Of a stretch of DNA of 64,000 nucleotides, positions 7,474 to 16,490 are shown piece by piece (position 1 is the first letter of the stretch; every line of letters starts with the position of its first letter). A program made the position numbers and the translations under genes. Origin of the DNA: a virus; the IMG/VR virus record IMGVR_UViG_3300031787_000001, positions 186,001-250,000 of that record; one strand, 5' to 3'. The notes beneath the pieces are model-generated. The model had not been told where the DNA came from. It did not search any database and saw only the letters and a list, made by a program, of their open reading frames with translations.

Positions 7474-8130
7474 TTAACCGACAACATTTTTCATATCATC
7501 GGTATGATGATCTAAAGATCCAAGTTCTGAACCTATTTGTACTTTCTTCATTGGGTTCATAACCTCTCTTAATAAATCGTAAGGTCTGAATTCGGGATGT
7601 CCGTCCATACCAATATCCATTCTTCTACCTCCACTTATTCTTTTATCTGTTTGTAGATGACAGTGTCCGTGTAGATGTATTCTACCCTTTCTAAGACTAT
7701 TCCACGATGTTATAGGATAGTGCATACATTCAAGTGTTTCACCCATGTAATTTACCTGTAAAAACCATTGAACACTGGTAAATAAACTCCTACAATTACC
7801 CCTATTTAAATCTATGTGGTGATCGTGGTTACCTAAAACCAAATGTATTTCTTCACATATAATTCTTTTTCTGAATATTTCTATATTCTCAAAACCACCG
7901 AACGACCAATCACCCAAATGAATTAAAACATCATCTTGACCCACAGTATCATTTATATTGTAAATAATATTTGCGTTCATCTTTTCCAATGTATCAAAAT
8001 TTCTTGTTTGTTCAATGGGTATAGAACCGTCGGGCATACGCCAATTTGTTACTCCTCTACATATATTTTTATGATCGTAATGGGTGTCAGATGTGATCCA
8101 AACTTTCCTATCTTTATCTATTTTCAACAT
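7474..8130 (-). CDS. calcineurin-like metallophosphoesterase
   Basis: All the metal-binding blocks are present in order: SDTHYDHKN (motif I), HLGDWSFGG (motif II, GD), LVLGNHDHH (motif III, GNHD), an MHYP segment and HLHGHCHLQ (the GHxH block). This is a single-domain phosphatase or phosphodiesterase of 218 residues. It differs from the SbcD-like enzyme at 59.1-60.0 kb. It has its own Bacteroidota-type promoter only 4 bases before the ATG, immediately downstream of a terminator. Confidence 0.9.
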   Translation of the reverse strand: MLKIDKDRKVWITSDTHYDHKNICRGVTNWRMPDGSIPIEQTRNFDTLEKMNANIIYNINDTVGQDDVLIHLGDWSFGGFENIEIFRKRIICEEIHLVLGNHDHHIDLNRGNCRSLFTSVQWFLQVNYMGETLECMHYPITSWNSLRKGRIHLHGHCHLQTDKRISGGRRMDIGMDGHPEFRPYDLLREVMNPMKKVQIGSELGSLDHHTDDMKNVVG

Positions 8131-8134
8131 AAGA

Positions 8135-8166
8135 CAAAGATATAAAATTTTATTTTTAATAACAAA
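8135..8166 (-). promoter_or_regulatory. Bacteroidota-type promoter
   Basis: On the minus strand: TTTG (8166-8163), a 20-base spacer, then TATCTTTG (8142-8135). This fits the TTTG-N19/20-TAnnTTTG consensus. The -7 box ends 4 bases before the ATG at 8130, so the transcript would be leaderless or nearly so. The promoter overlaps the end of the preceding terminator. Confidence 0.65.
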
Positions 8167-8197
8167 AAAAACCCCCGATTTTTTTTCGGGGGTTTTT
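8165..8197 (-). terminator. rho-independent terminator
   Basis: Stem AACCCCCGA / TCGGGGGTT with an A/T loop, followed on the minus strand by a T run. It directly follows the stop of the 8199-9428 gene. Confidence 0.88.
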
Positions 8198-8198
8198 A

Positions 8199-9428
8199 TT
8201 ATTTTTTAATTTCTTGTACGATTTTATTTATCAAAACGTCCATTTTACTTTCCGGTAAATCTAAACGTGTGGCTGTTGCCACTCCTAACATATAGTTAGG
8301 TTTCAATGATTGTATTTGATTTTTCAAATCATCAAACGCCTCAATTAAACCTTGTAATATAGATGGGTTATCCAATACAGTATATTTGTTATCAAATGTA
8401 GTATATGGATCACTTAAATCGATATCAACTTCTTTACTTGAGGTAATAACTTGTGTTTCTTTTAATCCACTAATACGAAATTCTTCACTTAATTTTTTAC
8501 CAAATTTAATATTCATACTGACATCCCATTTATATGTTTTTTGATCCGCATTTAATTTACCATTAATTCTGAAATCTAATCTAACAGCAACATCTAAATT
8601 ATCTGTCTCCAATCCAAATCTATCCAAAACATATCTGGATGTTTTACCTTTATATTCTTGTTTGTATTTTTTAGTACTTTCCCAATTTTGATAAATTAAA
8701 TTAAATTGTCTGGCCAAATATTGTGATTTAAAATTATCAGGTAGATCCTCTGATCTACCGGTTGCATATTTAATTCTATCTGAAATCGCCTTTTTAAAAT
8801 CGGAGGAAGTTTTATATGAATTATAAGAATGTGTTCCCCACTCAATTTTATTATTACTTATTTCACCATATGCATCTAAATGTTTTCTATCCCTACTAAT
8901 TGTTGGTATACTTCTAGTTTCAAGAATTTTTTCCATTTCCGAATTATCAATAAAATAACGATCAATAATTGGATTTAATTTTCTTAAAATACTTTCTTTT
9001 TCATCATATTGTTCACCACTTGGTTTGTAACCGCCGGCCAATGCTTTTTCAACAGGTCTATGATATTTTCCTCTTGTACATGCAATTATCTGTGGTTCTA
9101 ACTTATGTTCTAACCTAAGTTGTTCAAGCCAATCCTTATGTTTTTCCATGAACTCATTTAACTCTTCACAATCTAACGGAACCGCCAATATTTCACTACC
9201 TTCGGTTTGTGTTGGATTAACAACCCAATAATCGGGAATCCCATCTTCACCAATTTTTGTTGGATTATCTGGGTGCCAACCTGCAACAAATTTTGGATAT
9301 ATTATTTCATTTGTTTTAGGATTCCTTCTTATATCTTGTTTCCCACTTTTTCTAAGTGCCATCTCCTCAACATCCATTGAGTCGACTTCTTCCATTATTT
9401 TAACTAAACTCTTTTTTGAAAATTCCAT
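8199..9428 (-). CDS. hypothetical late protein, 409 aa
   Basis: Large soluble protein with no recognised family. The N-terminus (MEFSKKSLVKIMEE) is a basic helix resembling head-targeting peptides elsewhere in the window. The middle is rich in Trp, Tyr and charged residues (WHPDNPTKIGEDGIPDYWVVNP), and the C-terminal half contains beta-strand segments. An exact TATAAATA box lies 6 bases upstream and a terminator follows, so it may be a single-gene late unit and a virion protein. Confidence 0.75.
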   Translation of the reverse strand: MEFSKKSLVKIMEEVDSMDVEEMALRKSGKQDIRRNPKTNEIIYPKFVAGWHPDNPTKIGEDGIPDYWVVNPTQTEGSEILAVPLDCEELNEFMEKHKDWLEQLRLEHKLEPQIIACTRGKYHRPVEKALAGGYKPSGEQYDEKESILRKLNPIIDRYFIDNSEMEKILETRSIPTISRDRKHLDAYGEISNNKIEWGTHSYNSYKTSSDFKKAISDRIKYATGRSEDLPDNFKSQYLARQFNLIYQNWESTKKYKQEYKGKTSRYVLDRFGLETDNLDVAVRLDFRINGKLNADQKTYKWDVSMNIKFGKKLSEEFRISGLKETQVITSSKEVDIDLSDPYTTFDNKYTVLDNPSILQGLIEAFDDLKNQIQSLKPNYMLGVATATRLDLPESKMDVLINKIVQEIKK

Positions 9429-9434
9429 TGTTTT

Positions 9435-9442
9435 TATTTATA
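9435..9442 (-). promoter_or_regulatory. T4-type late promoter box
   Basis: Minus-strand TATAAATA within the longer shared block TATTTATAAATAAAA, 6 bases before the ATG at 9428. Matches the T4 late -10 consensus. Confidence 0.55.
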
Positions 9443-9465
9443 AATAGTTTTGATTTATTTTAAAT

Positions 9466-11076
9466 TTAGGAAACGTTTGATAACTGTCTAATGGTATTAT
9501 TAACTCTAGTGGTTGCTTTAGTCCAACCTCCTGCAATTAATTCTTCCCTTTGTTTAGTAACTAATTGTATCAATTCTTCGTCAGATAACCCATTATTAAC
9601 TCCCTCTTCTAATTTATTTGCAAATTTTTGGAAGAATCCTGGTCCGTTCCAACAAGCATATGACATATGTAAAAGTAAACCAGGATTACCCTCTATTCTT
9701 TTTTTAACTTCACTATTTTTTACATAGTTACTCATATTTTGATCGTATAGTCTTTTCATGACTTTAGCGGCCAACTCTTTTAATCTTCCTTCAAGTGGAC
9801 CTCCCCTATAGTTATATTTCCATACTTGACAAAATTTATCCATACCTAACCTTTGTTTCTCTTCATCAATAATTTTGAAAAATTCTCTACCTTCTGCTGA
9901 AATGTTTTCAATTTTTCCAGCCTTTCTATCTAAACCAAACAAAGTTTCACCGGATTTATTATAAATGGAATCATATGGGTGATTTTTACATTCCCAATAG
10001 TTCCAATACCCACCTTCGAATGTATCAATTACTTTTTGGGTTATAGTCATCCAATTGGAATCAACACCCCCACCAGATATAAATGTAGTATCGATATATT
10101 TTTTAAGATCTTCGGATTTTACTCCCTTTGTTTTAAGTAGTTCAATTAACTTATTTAACATTTCAGGTGTTGCTTTACTATTACTTACACTACCTGAATC
10201 TGAAACACTAGCAGGTAATTCGGATGCCCCGACTTTATTTGATACGTGTAAATGGTTAAAGTGATTTCCTCCCGTATTTGTCTGCCACAAAACAGCCTTA
10301 TCATTTCCACTTTCAACATTACGTCTATAACCTAAAGATTCTAATGCGGAAGCTAATCTATTACCTAATTCTCTAAATTTTGCATTACCGTTTGTTGAGC
10401 TAGTTGCTCCACCAGCACCAACACCATCTAATATAGCAATATCGACACCCGTACCATCCATGTGACGACTCTTATTTTTACTTTTTGTAAAATACCCGTG
10501 TCCTGTTTTTGCGGTTGTTATTGTTGCAACCAATCCTGCTGCACCTGCGGCTTTATTTAAATCATCAAGTAATCCCTGATTAACAAAGTCATTCTGAGTA
10601 CCATCAAAATCAATTTTTAAATTAGGATATGATATTGTTTTTAATTGGGTCATCGCTTCACCCAATGTTTCGGCACCATCTTTAACATCATTATCGGATT
10701 TAAATTTCTCAACTGCCGCTGCCGTTTCTCTACCATATAAACCATCCACACCAAATCTAGGTAACTGATACCCTAATATCATTAACCCTATTTGCATAGA
10801 TTCAACTTCCTTTTGGAAGTTCATCGATCCCATCTCTTGTTGTGAAATTCCTCCACCATCTGCAGCTTTTTTCAACGTATCAAAGAATTGTTGAACATCG
10901 GAAGAAACCAAATCCGCCTTTTTGGGGTCGTCAATTTTTTTCCCCTCTTTATCATCAGCACCTTTACCTGTTATTTTACCCAATATCTTATCAAGTAGGC
11001 TTTGTTCTGATAACAACTCTTTACCATATGTTAGAGTATGTATTCTTTCAAGTTCTTCGATTAATGATTTCTTCAT
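9466..11076 (-). CDS. three-domain peptidoglycan hydrolase (PG-binding, M15-like peptidase, muramidase-like)
   Basis: 536 residues. Residues 1-24 are a basic helix ending LLSEQ. Residues about 86-130 form a peptidoglycan-binding domain (GYQLPRFGVDGLYGRETAAAV). Residues about 165-280 carry a LAS/M15-type zinc peptidase pattern: SRHMDGTGVDIAI (His205, Asp212) and NHFNHLHVS (His277). Residues about 343-536 resemble GH108-type muramidases (IDTFEGGYWNY with Glu354, and ETLFGLDR). It could be the endolysin or a virion-associated hydrolase; the targeting-like N-terminus favours the latter. Confidence 0.8.
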   Translation of the reverse strand: MKKSLIEELERIHTLTYGKELLSEQSLLDKILGKITGKGADDKEGKKIDDPKKADLVSSDVQQFFDTLKKAADGGGISQQEMGSMNFQKEVESMQIGLMILGYQLPRFGVDGLYGRETAAAVEKFKSDNDVKDGAETLGEAMTQLKTISYPNLKIDFDGTQNDFVNQGLLDDLNKAAGAAGLVATITTAKTGHGYFTKSKNKSRHMDGTGVDIAILDGVGAGGATSSTNGNAKFRELGNRLASALESLGYRRNVESGNDKAVLWQTNTGGNHFNHLHVSNKVGASELPASVSDSGSVSNSKATPEMLNKLIELLKTKGVKSEDLKKYIDTTFISGGGVDSNWMTITQKVIDTFEGGYWNYWECKNHPYDSIYNKSGETLFGLDRKAGKIENISAEGREFFKIIDEEKQRLGMDKFCQVWKYNYRGGPLEGRLKELAAKVMKRLYDQNMSNYVKNSEVKKRIEGNPGLLLHMSYACWNGPGFFQKFANKLEEGVNNGLSDEELIQLVTKQREELIAGGWTKATTRVNNTIRQLSNVS

Positions 11077-11102
11077 AATAGTATAAATATCCGAAAAAAT
11101 CG

Positions 11103-11786
11103 TTATTTTTTGGTGTAATTATTAAAATTTTCAATAAATGGTTTGGTGTACTTTTTAAAAGTTTTTGTTGAGAATGTCTTATATAAACCCGTGGACATAA
11201 AGGCCTGAATTTCGTCATCTATTATCTTTTTGTCGTTAACATACCCAATTTTAATCAATTCCTTTTTAATTTTGTTATAATCTACTTTCTTTATTTCTGA
11301 AATTAACTCGTCACATGTGGTCTTATATTTCTTGTTTGTGTAATATAAACCATGTGCAATTTCATGGTTCATTGTGTCAGATTTAAAGTCATCGGCACCG
11401 ATCAAATACCACTTTGTTCTTGATTTACCGTATTTTAATGGATAATTTTCACAATAATAAATTATTTTAGTCATTATCTCATCATAATTATTTTTGTAAT
11501 TAAAGAAAGTTTCGTACGCTTTCCATAAAACATCAGATGGAATATTGTATCCAACCCAATCTTCAGGATATGTAAATGTTGGTTTATTATTTTTAGTTTT
11601 ATATAACCACATGAATTTTTCAAATGAGAAGTTCTTACCTCTTATCTCTTTAAAGGGCGACTCATAAAACTCCTGATATCTACAAAAGAGCATGGCTCTA
11701 TCGTAATTATTTTTAATTGAGACACCAAAAATTTTTGGGTAAAGTTCTTTTACTTCACCCTCAACTAATAAATTTTTTATTTTCAT
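11103..11786 (-). CDS. HExxH-motif protein (putative zinc metallopeptidase)
   Basis: 227 residues with the zinc-binding signature MNHEIAHGLYY (His-Glu-x-x-His) near residue 135 and a following helix carrying CDELISEI. The N-terminus MKIKNLLVEGE has the (L/I)xE pattern of candidate head-targeting peptides. It lies next to the wall hydrolase and is probably co-transcribed with it. The substrate is unknown and peptidase activity is not proven. Confidence 0.6.
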   Translation of the reverse strand: MKIKNLLVEGEVKELYPKIFGVSIKNNYDRAMLFCRYQEFYESPFKEIRGKNFSFEKFMWLYKTKNNKPTFTYPEDWVGYNIPSDVLWKAYETFFNYKNNYDEIMTKIIYYCENYPLKYGKSRTKWYLIGADDFKSDTMNHEIAHGLYYTNKKYKTTCDELISEIKKVDYNKIKKELIKIGYVNDKKIIDDEIQAFMSTGLYKTFSTKTFKKYTKPFIENFNNYTKK

Positions 11787-11795
11787 AATTTGAAA

Positions 11796-12110
11796 TTAAG
11801 ACATAAAATACTTGTTTTTCCAAAATTGCCACCACTTTCTTTTAACAATTGGTTTACATTCTGAAAATGGATTTTGGCCAAAATTAACTTTATTTAGATA
11901 TTTTGAAGTTAATACATTCAAAAATATCTCATGATACTTTTCAGGTATTTCATTAAAATCGGCGGTAATATCTATCTTTAGGTCAATTATTCCATCTTCA
12001 GTTGTTACCGACAAATACTCATTTAATTTAACGACTGTTGATGTTTTTATATCGAAATAACCCGATCCACCAACATTAATTTGATCGTTATATTTTTTAT
12101 TATTTTCCAT
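11796..12110 (-). CDS. hypothetical protein, 104 aa
   Basis: Beta-rich N-terminal two thirds (NEYLSVTTEDGIIDLKIDI) and an aromatic, basic C-terminus (WWQFWKNKYF). Two bases separate it from the membrane coiled-coil gene upstream. No family recognised. Confidence 0.6.
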   Translation of the reverse strand: MENNKKYNDQINVGGSGYFDIKTSTVVKLNEYLSVTTEDGIIDLKIDITADFNEIPEKYHEIFLNVLTSKYLNKVNFGQNPFSECKPIVKRKWWQFWKNKYFMS

Positions 12111-12112
12111 AT

Positions 12113-12376
12113 TTATTCTGTTTCTGATTCCATTATAACTTCAAATAACAAAGAACAAGTTGAGTCTTGTTCTCTCATCTTATCAAGTGTCATTTGGTAT
12201 CTATTTAACTCTATTTCTACAGGAAATAATACATTTCTCAAAGAGTCTGATACTAGTTTCTCTTCTTTTATTTGGTAATTTAATTTCTTATTTATGTTTA
12301 ATAAACTAAAATATTTGTAAACCATAATTAAGGAAAACAAAATAGTAACCACCAAATAAAATTTGTTGCTTTTCAT
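12113..12376 (-). CDS. membrane-anchored coiled-coil protein
   Basis: 87 residues with one N-terminal transmembrane helix (about 6-26) followed by a helical coiled coil to the end, with one Cys near residue 74. The topology resembles an inner-membrane spanin (i-spanin). Its position near wall hydrolases supports that, but no outer-membrane partner is recognised, so the assignment is tentative. Confidence 0.55.
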   Translation of the reverse strand: MKSNKFYLVVTILFSLIMVYKYFSLLNINKKLNYQIKEEKLVSDSLRNVLFPVEIELNRYQMTLDKMREQDSTCSLLFEVIMESETE

Positions 12377-12382
12377 ATATTT

Positions 12383-13780
12383 TTATTTAATTTTTTCTAC
12401 AAAGTCATATTTTTCTTTTTTCCATGTAATATCTGACATTTTTTTAAATCTCTCCGTTAATATATAAATAGGATTGTTAAAGTTTTCGGGAACCGGAGTA
12501 TTTGCTTTTCCATATGATTGTATTAAAATACCTTTTTTATATTGTATATTAACTTTTTTGTTTTTATTTTTTAATGAAACAAAAAGATAAACGGTTCCAT
12601 GAGAAAATTGTTTTGACATACAGTTTTTCATTAAGGTACCCTCAATCATAAAATCTTCCTCGTTTAATAGAAGTTTTGGTTTAAAAATTTCATCACCGAT
12701 GTTAATATCCTCCTCAATAAATTTTATAAACTCAGGATCTATCACGTATCTCAATCTATAACCTCTATTAAAATGTTTTTTATGACTACTCCAAATTTCA
12801 TAATAATTATTTAAATCGGTGTTATTTCTTACTTTGAACTTTAAATCAAAATTTAATTTTTCTAAATACTCTCTTAGTGTTAATAATTTATTTATTGATG
12901 ATACAATATTACCATGAAGTGAGTCCACGTCTTCCCACTTATTGAATAGTCTGACTAAGTTTTTCTTTTCAAATTCGTCTTTTAATGTATGTTTTTTTTT
13001 ATTAATGGGTTCTCTGTAAAGATTTGATTTCCATGGAATTTTTTTCAAATATTCAATATAATTTTCACCGAACAAGTTACATAGATATTTCAAAGATTTT
13101 AAATGTATAGGTGGATTATATTCTCCATTTAGTTCACCTATTAGGTATTTTGATTTTATATTATATTCATCCAATACCGCTGGTAAGAATTTATTACCAT
13201 TTCTCTTTAGGTATTTCTTTTTTGGAAAATTATATTTTATGTCAAAATATATGTTATCGTGACCCTTTATATTTTTACAATCTAAATAAAAATCTACGAT
13301 TAATTCATACAATTTATCATTAACATTTTTTTCTTCATATTCTTTTGTTTTCAAAAAATCACTTTTGAATCTTGATTTCAATATATCAAATACAATTTGA
13401 TATATTTTGTCTATTGCTCTAGAATATTTTACACCCCAAAAATGTATTTTCTTTTCACCTCTAAAAAGTCCGTTAGTGAGTAACTCCTCCAGTGATATAA
13501 AATCATTGGATTTATTTTTTATTTTATTTTTTAATAATGGCTTAAACAGATTACCATTATTAACTAATTTATATGAAGTTGAGAATTCACCATTTAAAAG
13601 ATTCAAATGTAATTGATGTTGAAAAAACAAAGTTCTTTTGTTCCCATGTCTCATGTACTCACTATAAAAAGACGATCTATATATCAATATATCATTATTT
13701 AATTCCAAGTTTAAATCACAAGTGGATAATAAGTCGGAACGATCTTTTTTATCTTGTTTATATGTAAACAACAAATCCAT
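12383..13780 (-). CDS. PcfJ-like protein, shorter paralogue
   Basis: 465 residues. The C-terminal domain carries LLNEEDFMIEGTLMKNCM, then VYLFVSLKNKNKKVNIQY and QSYGKANTPVPE. This is the PcfJ domain order (the EG..M..C turn, a strand pair, then the Q..G..N motif). The same architecture is found in the adjacent 651-residue gene, so the two are paralogues that have diverged strongly. The conserved Val-Gly-Gly-Tyr after Cys is lost (KNCMSKQF). PcfJ itself is known from a conjugative plasmid; the molecular function is not established. Confidence 0.7.
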   Translation of the reverse strand: MDLLFTYKQDKKDRSDLLSTCDLNLELNNDILIYRSSFYSEYMRHGNKRTLFFQHQLHLNLLNGEFSTSYKLVNNGNLFKPLLKNKIKNKSNDFISLEELLTNGLFRGEKKIHFWGVKYSRAIDKIYQIVFDILKSRFKSDFLKTKEYEEKNVNDKLYELIVDFYLDCKNIKGHDNIYFDIKYNFPKKKYLKRNGNKFLPAVLDEYNIKSKYLIGELNGEYNPPIHLKSLKYLCNLFGENYIEYLKKIPWKSNLYREPINKKKHTLKDEFEKKNLVRLFNKWEDVDSLHGNIVSSINKLLTLREYLEKLNFDLKFKVRNNTDLNNYYEIWSSHKKHFNRGYRLRYVIDPEFIKFIEEDINIGDEIFKPKLLLNEEDFMIEGTLMKNCMSKQFSHGTVYLFVSLKNKNKKVNIQYKKGILIQSYGKANTPVPENFNNPIYILTERFKKMSDITWKKEKYDFVEKIK

Positions 13781-13817
13781 CTATATAAAATAAATGGATT
13801 TGTTGAAAATTTGTAGT

Positions 13818-15773
13818 TTAAAATAAATCGAGTTGTTGATTACCCATGTTATTTATTAAATGAAATAATTGTTCTGTGGTAGTTCTTTCTGGTTGAAATA
13901 CCTGACCATCTTTTAACAACAATGGTGTTCTGATTTTCTCTTTTGATTTTATAGGATAATTGTAATTTTTTATTTTTTCTTTGAGTGTTAACAATGCGGA
14001 ATTAAAATGATCGGGTGGAGTTGCGTTACAGAAATGTCTGGCCTGTACACAATTTTTATCAAATGTACTAAACTCACAAGTGATCCTTTCTTTACCGATT
14101 CTATCATTCATTCTTAATGAAACAATTAAAGAATTTTCATTTTCCGCATATCCACCAACACAATGGTGCATATGTGTACCTTCATCGGTATAGTCACAAT
14201 CCTTTTTTAATATTACCGGATGGAATATCCCGTCACCATTTATGATTGGTTCTTCAATATATTCAACCATTCTTTCATCAAAAACAAATTCAACATTATA
14301 TCCTCTACCAATAATTCTTTCCAATCTAGCAAACTCTAAATGTTCTTGATGGAAAGACATTTGATTAGTTGCTCTTATTTTGGTATCAGGAAAATATATC
14401 TTAACCTTACCCAACATTCTTATATGGTCTCTTATTTCTCTAAAAGTATCATCAATAATTTTTTTATTGTGTTGTCTATGTTTAACATGGTCAACTCTGT
14501 CACTCATTGATTTTGATAGATTATCATTTAAAAATTTAAATAAATTTGATTTTTCATCATTTGTTAAATCTACATGATCGGGCATGTGTCTTAATCTTCT
14601 ATCGGGATATTGATAGATACTATTGTAATCTATCCCTAAATTGTTATCGGATGATGAAACACCGAATAAATTAGGATCAATATTCCCGATGTATTTATGG
14701 AAATCCCTTTCACCGAATATTTCTTTTAATTCAGTAAAATAATTTAATGGAAGTCCCGGATTTTCATGTAAAATCTTAATTGTTTTTTTAGACTTAACAC
14801 CAAATCTATCAAGTATTGATGCAATTAATTTATTATCATTTTTTATAAGATACTTTTTGGTTGGGTACCAATGAAAAATCAAAGATTCATAATTATTATT
14901 CGGTACTTTTATTTTTTTCAAGTGAACAAATAGACGAATTAATGTTTCCATAAACCAATCTTTAGGTTCTCTTAAATCCACATCGGGACAACTAAATCCT
15001 TCTATACTTGAAAATGTGTTCTTTAATTCTTTTATAAACTCATAATCGTTTATTATATCTAAACATTCATTTCGTAAAATTTCACTACTTTTTCTATCAC
15101 CATAAAATTTTCTAAGAACTCTAACACCAAAACTCATGATTTCCGTGGACAATAAACTGGTATGTATTTCCCTAAAAGAATTTCTTCTAACTTTATTTGC
15201 ACCTGATTTGTTTGTGTGGTATGATGTTATGTTACCGGTTTTTAAATCGATGGTTATACCAAATCTAAACCAATTTTTTTTGAAGTACTTACAATTAATA
15301 TGTCTTGATTTTGTGAATATCGATTTCTTTATCGTTATTTTATTATCTTTAATATAAATCGTTCTTTCAAAGACATTTGTACCAATAGATGAAAAAGGTC
15401 TAGCATAGTGGTTTTTTATATGTCTATCATTTGTGGTAAAAAAAGTATTATCTTTTTTAAAGAATGGTTCAATTTGTGTGATTACCCCAACACCATTTTC
15501 ACCAGAATAAAAATATTTTGTTTTATTATTTTTTCTTATTGAATCATTCTCATCCAACCTGAGAGTATAAAAACCATTATCTTGATAAATTGATCTTTGA
15601 ACCTCGTTTGGTATTGATGATATTGTTCTATGAAATTCATCCTCGTCAGGTGATTCAATAACCTCATCTATATCGAAACTAAACGGATTTCGTTTTTTAG
15701 TTAATTTTGAGTAATTTTTAAAAGCCTGAATTTCCGCGAATTCAAATCTTTGATGTAATATCTGTCTTTCCAT
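13818..15773 (-). CDS. PcfJ-like protein, longer paralogue
   Basis: 651 residues. The C-terminal domain (about 500-600) shows CDYTDEGTHMHHCVGGYA, then SLIVSLRMNDRIGKERITCEFS, then CVQARHFCNATPP, a clear match to the PcfJ domain pattern. The N-terminal 400 residues are shared in layout with the 465-residue neighbour (for example TKKYLIKNDNKLIASILDRFGVK compared with KKKYLKRNGNKFLPAVLDEYNIK). A TAnnTTTG box lies 19 bases upstream. Role in the phage unknown. Confidence 0.75.
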   Translation of the reverse strand: MERQILHQRFEFAEIQAFKNYSKLTKKRNPFSFDIDEVIESPDEDEFHRTISSIPNEVQRSIYQDNGFYTLRLDENDSIRKNNKTKYFYSGENGVGVITQIEPFFKKDNTFFTTNDRHIKNHYARPFSSIGTNVFERTIYIKDNKITIKKSIFTKSRHINCKYFKKNWFRFGITIDLKTGNITSYHTNKSGANKVRRNSFREIHTSLLSTEIMSFGVRVLRKFYGDRKSSEILRNECLDIINDYEFIKELKNTFSSIEGFSCPDVDLREPKDWFMETLIRLFVHLKKIKVPNNNYESLIFHWYPTKKYLIKNDNKLIASILDRFGVKSKKTIKILHENPGLPLNYFTELKEIFGERDFHKYIGNIDPNLFGVSSSDNNLGIDYNSIYQYPDRRLRHMPDHVDLTNDEKSNLFKFLNDNLSKSMSDRVDHVKHRQHNKKIIDDTFREIRDHIRMLGKVKIYFPDTKIRATNQMSFHQEHLEFARLERIIGRGYNVEFVFDERMVEYIEEPIINGDGIFHPVILKKDCDYTDEGTHMHHCVGGYAENENSLIVSLRMNDRIGKERITCEFSTFDKNCVQARHFCNATPPDHFNSALLTLKEKIKNYNYPIKSKEKIRTPLLLKDGQVFQPERTTTEQLFHLINNMGNQQLDLF

Positions 15774-15792
15774 ATAAAAAAATATCTTTTTA

Positions 15793-15800
15793 CAAATGTA
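15793..15800 (-). promoter_or_regulatory. candidate -7 box for the PcfJ-like genes
   Basis: Minus-strand TACATTTG in the short divergent region before the ATG at 15773. No TTTG at the canonical upstream spacing, so support is partial. Confidence 0.4.
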
Positions 15801-15826
15801 GTAAAAAATCCAATATTTCGCGTATT

Positions 15827-15834
15827 TATAGAAA
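15827..15834 (+). promoter_or_regulatory. variant late-type promoter box (TATAGAAA)
   Basis: One mismatch from TATAAATA in its core, inside TATTTATAGAAAA, exactly 7 bases before the ATG at 15842. It keeps the spacing seen at the exact boxes in this window. Confidence 0.3.
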
Positions 15835-15841
15835 AAAAATT

Positions 15842-15970
15842 ATGGCTAAAGGAAAAGGTGGATCAGAAAGTAGAAAAATCTCTTTCGGTAAAAGAAAAAA
15901 AGGTAAAGCAAGAAAATCATACAACAAACACGATCGTAAATCAAGAAATTACGTCGGTCAAGGTAGATAA
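15842..15970 (+). CDS. small very basic protein, 42 aa
   Basis: Plus-strand ATG frame of 43 codons in the gap between two minus-strand genes. Nearly half the residues are Lys or Arg (KISFGKRKKGKARKS), with no acidic cluster and no hydrophobic core. Such proteins may bind nucleic acid or the packaged genome. It is one of only eight plus-strand genes and its stop lies 13 bases from the convergent neighbour. Missed by length-based gene finding. Confidence 0.65.
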   Translation: MAKGKGGSESRKISFGKRKKGKARKSYNKHDRKSRNYVGQGR

Positions 15971-15983
15971 TATAAAGTTTATA

Positions 15984-16490
15984 CTATTTTATTAGGTAGT
16001 TTTTCAACGTAAAAAATCGGTAGTATTCCAAATACCTTAATATTTGGTCATGTACTTTTTTGGGTTTGTTTTTATTCTTACTTGATAATATATCTAACCA
16101 ATATGACATGAATAACTTAAAGTTATTTGATGAAATCATTTTGGTTTCGCACATGTATATCAACTTTGTTAAATTATCGAAATATTCATCAAATAGATTT
16201 CTTAGAAGAACCTCGTCTTTACTGAATTTTTGTTTAACGTCGTGTGTCTGTAGTGCTTCAAATAATATCTCATCATTAACGTAAATCTCAGTACCATAAA
16301 CCTCGACGTTAATTCCATTCCAATCTAATATTTTTTCCACAGATTTTGTTGTTTGAATTGATCTGAATTTATCAATTTCGTCCAACATAAATTTATTCCT
16401 ATTCCACTTTAAATTTTCACTATACTCATAGATCCATTTAAACGTGGCGTATAATCCACCGATTATTGATAATATAATTTCTATATTCAT
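15984..16490 (-). CDS. membrane-anchored hypothetical protein, 168 aa
   Basis: N-terminal hydrophobic segment (IEIILSIIGGLYATFKWIY) followed by a soluble helical domain. The start overlaps the upstream stop by 4 bases, an ATGA-type arrangement that suggests coupling. No family recognised. Confidence 0.6.
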   Translation of the reverse strand: MNIEIILSIIGGLYATFKWIYEYSENLKWNRNKFMLDEIDKFRSIQTTKSVEKILDWNGINVEVYGTEIYVNDEILFEALQTHDVKQKFSKDEVLLRNLFDEYFDNLTKLIYMCETKMISSNNFKLFMSYWLDILSSKNKNKPKKVHDQILRYLEYYRFFTLKNYLIK

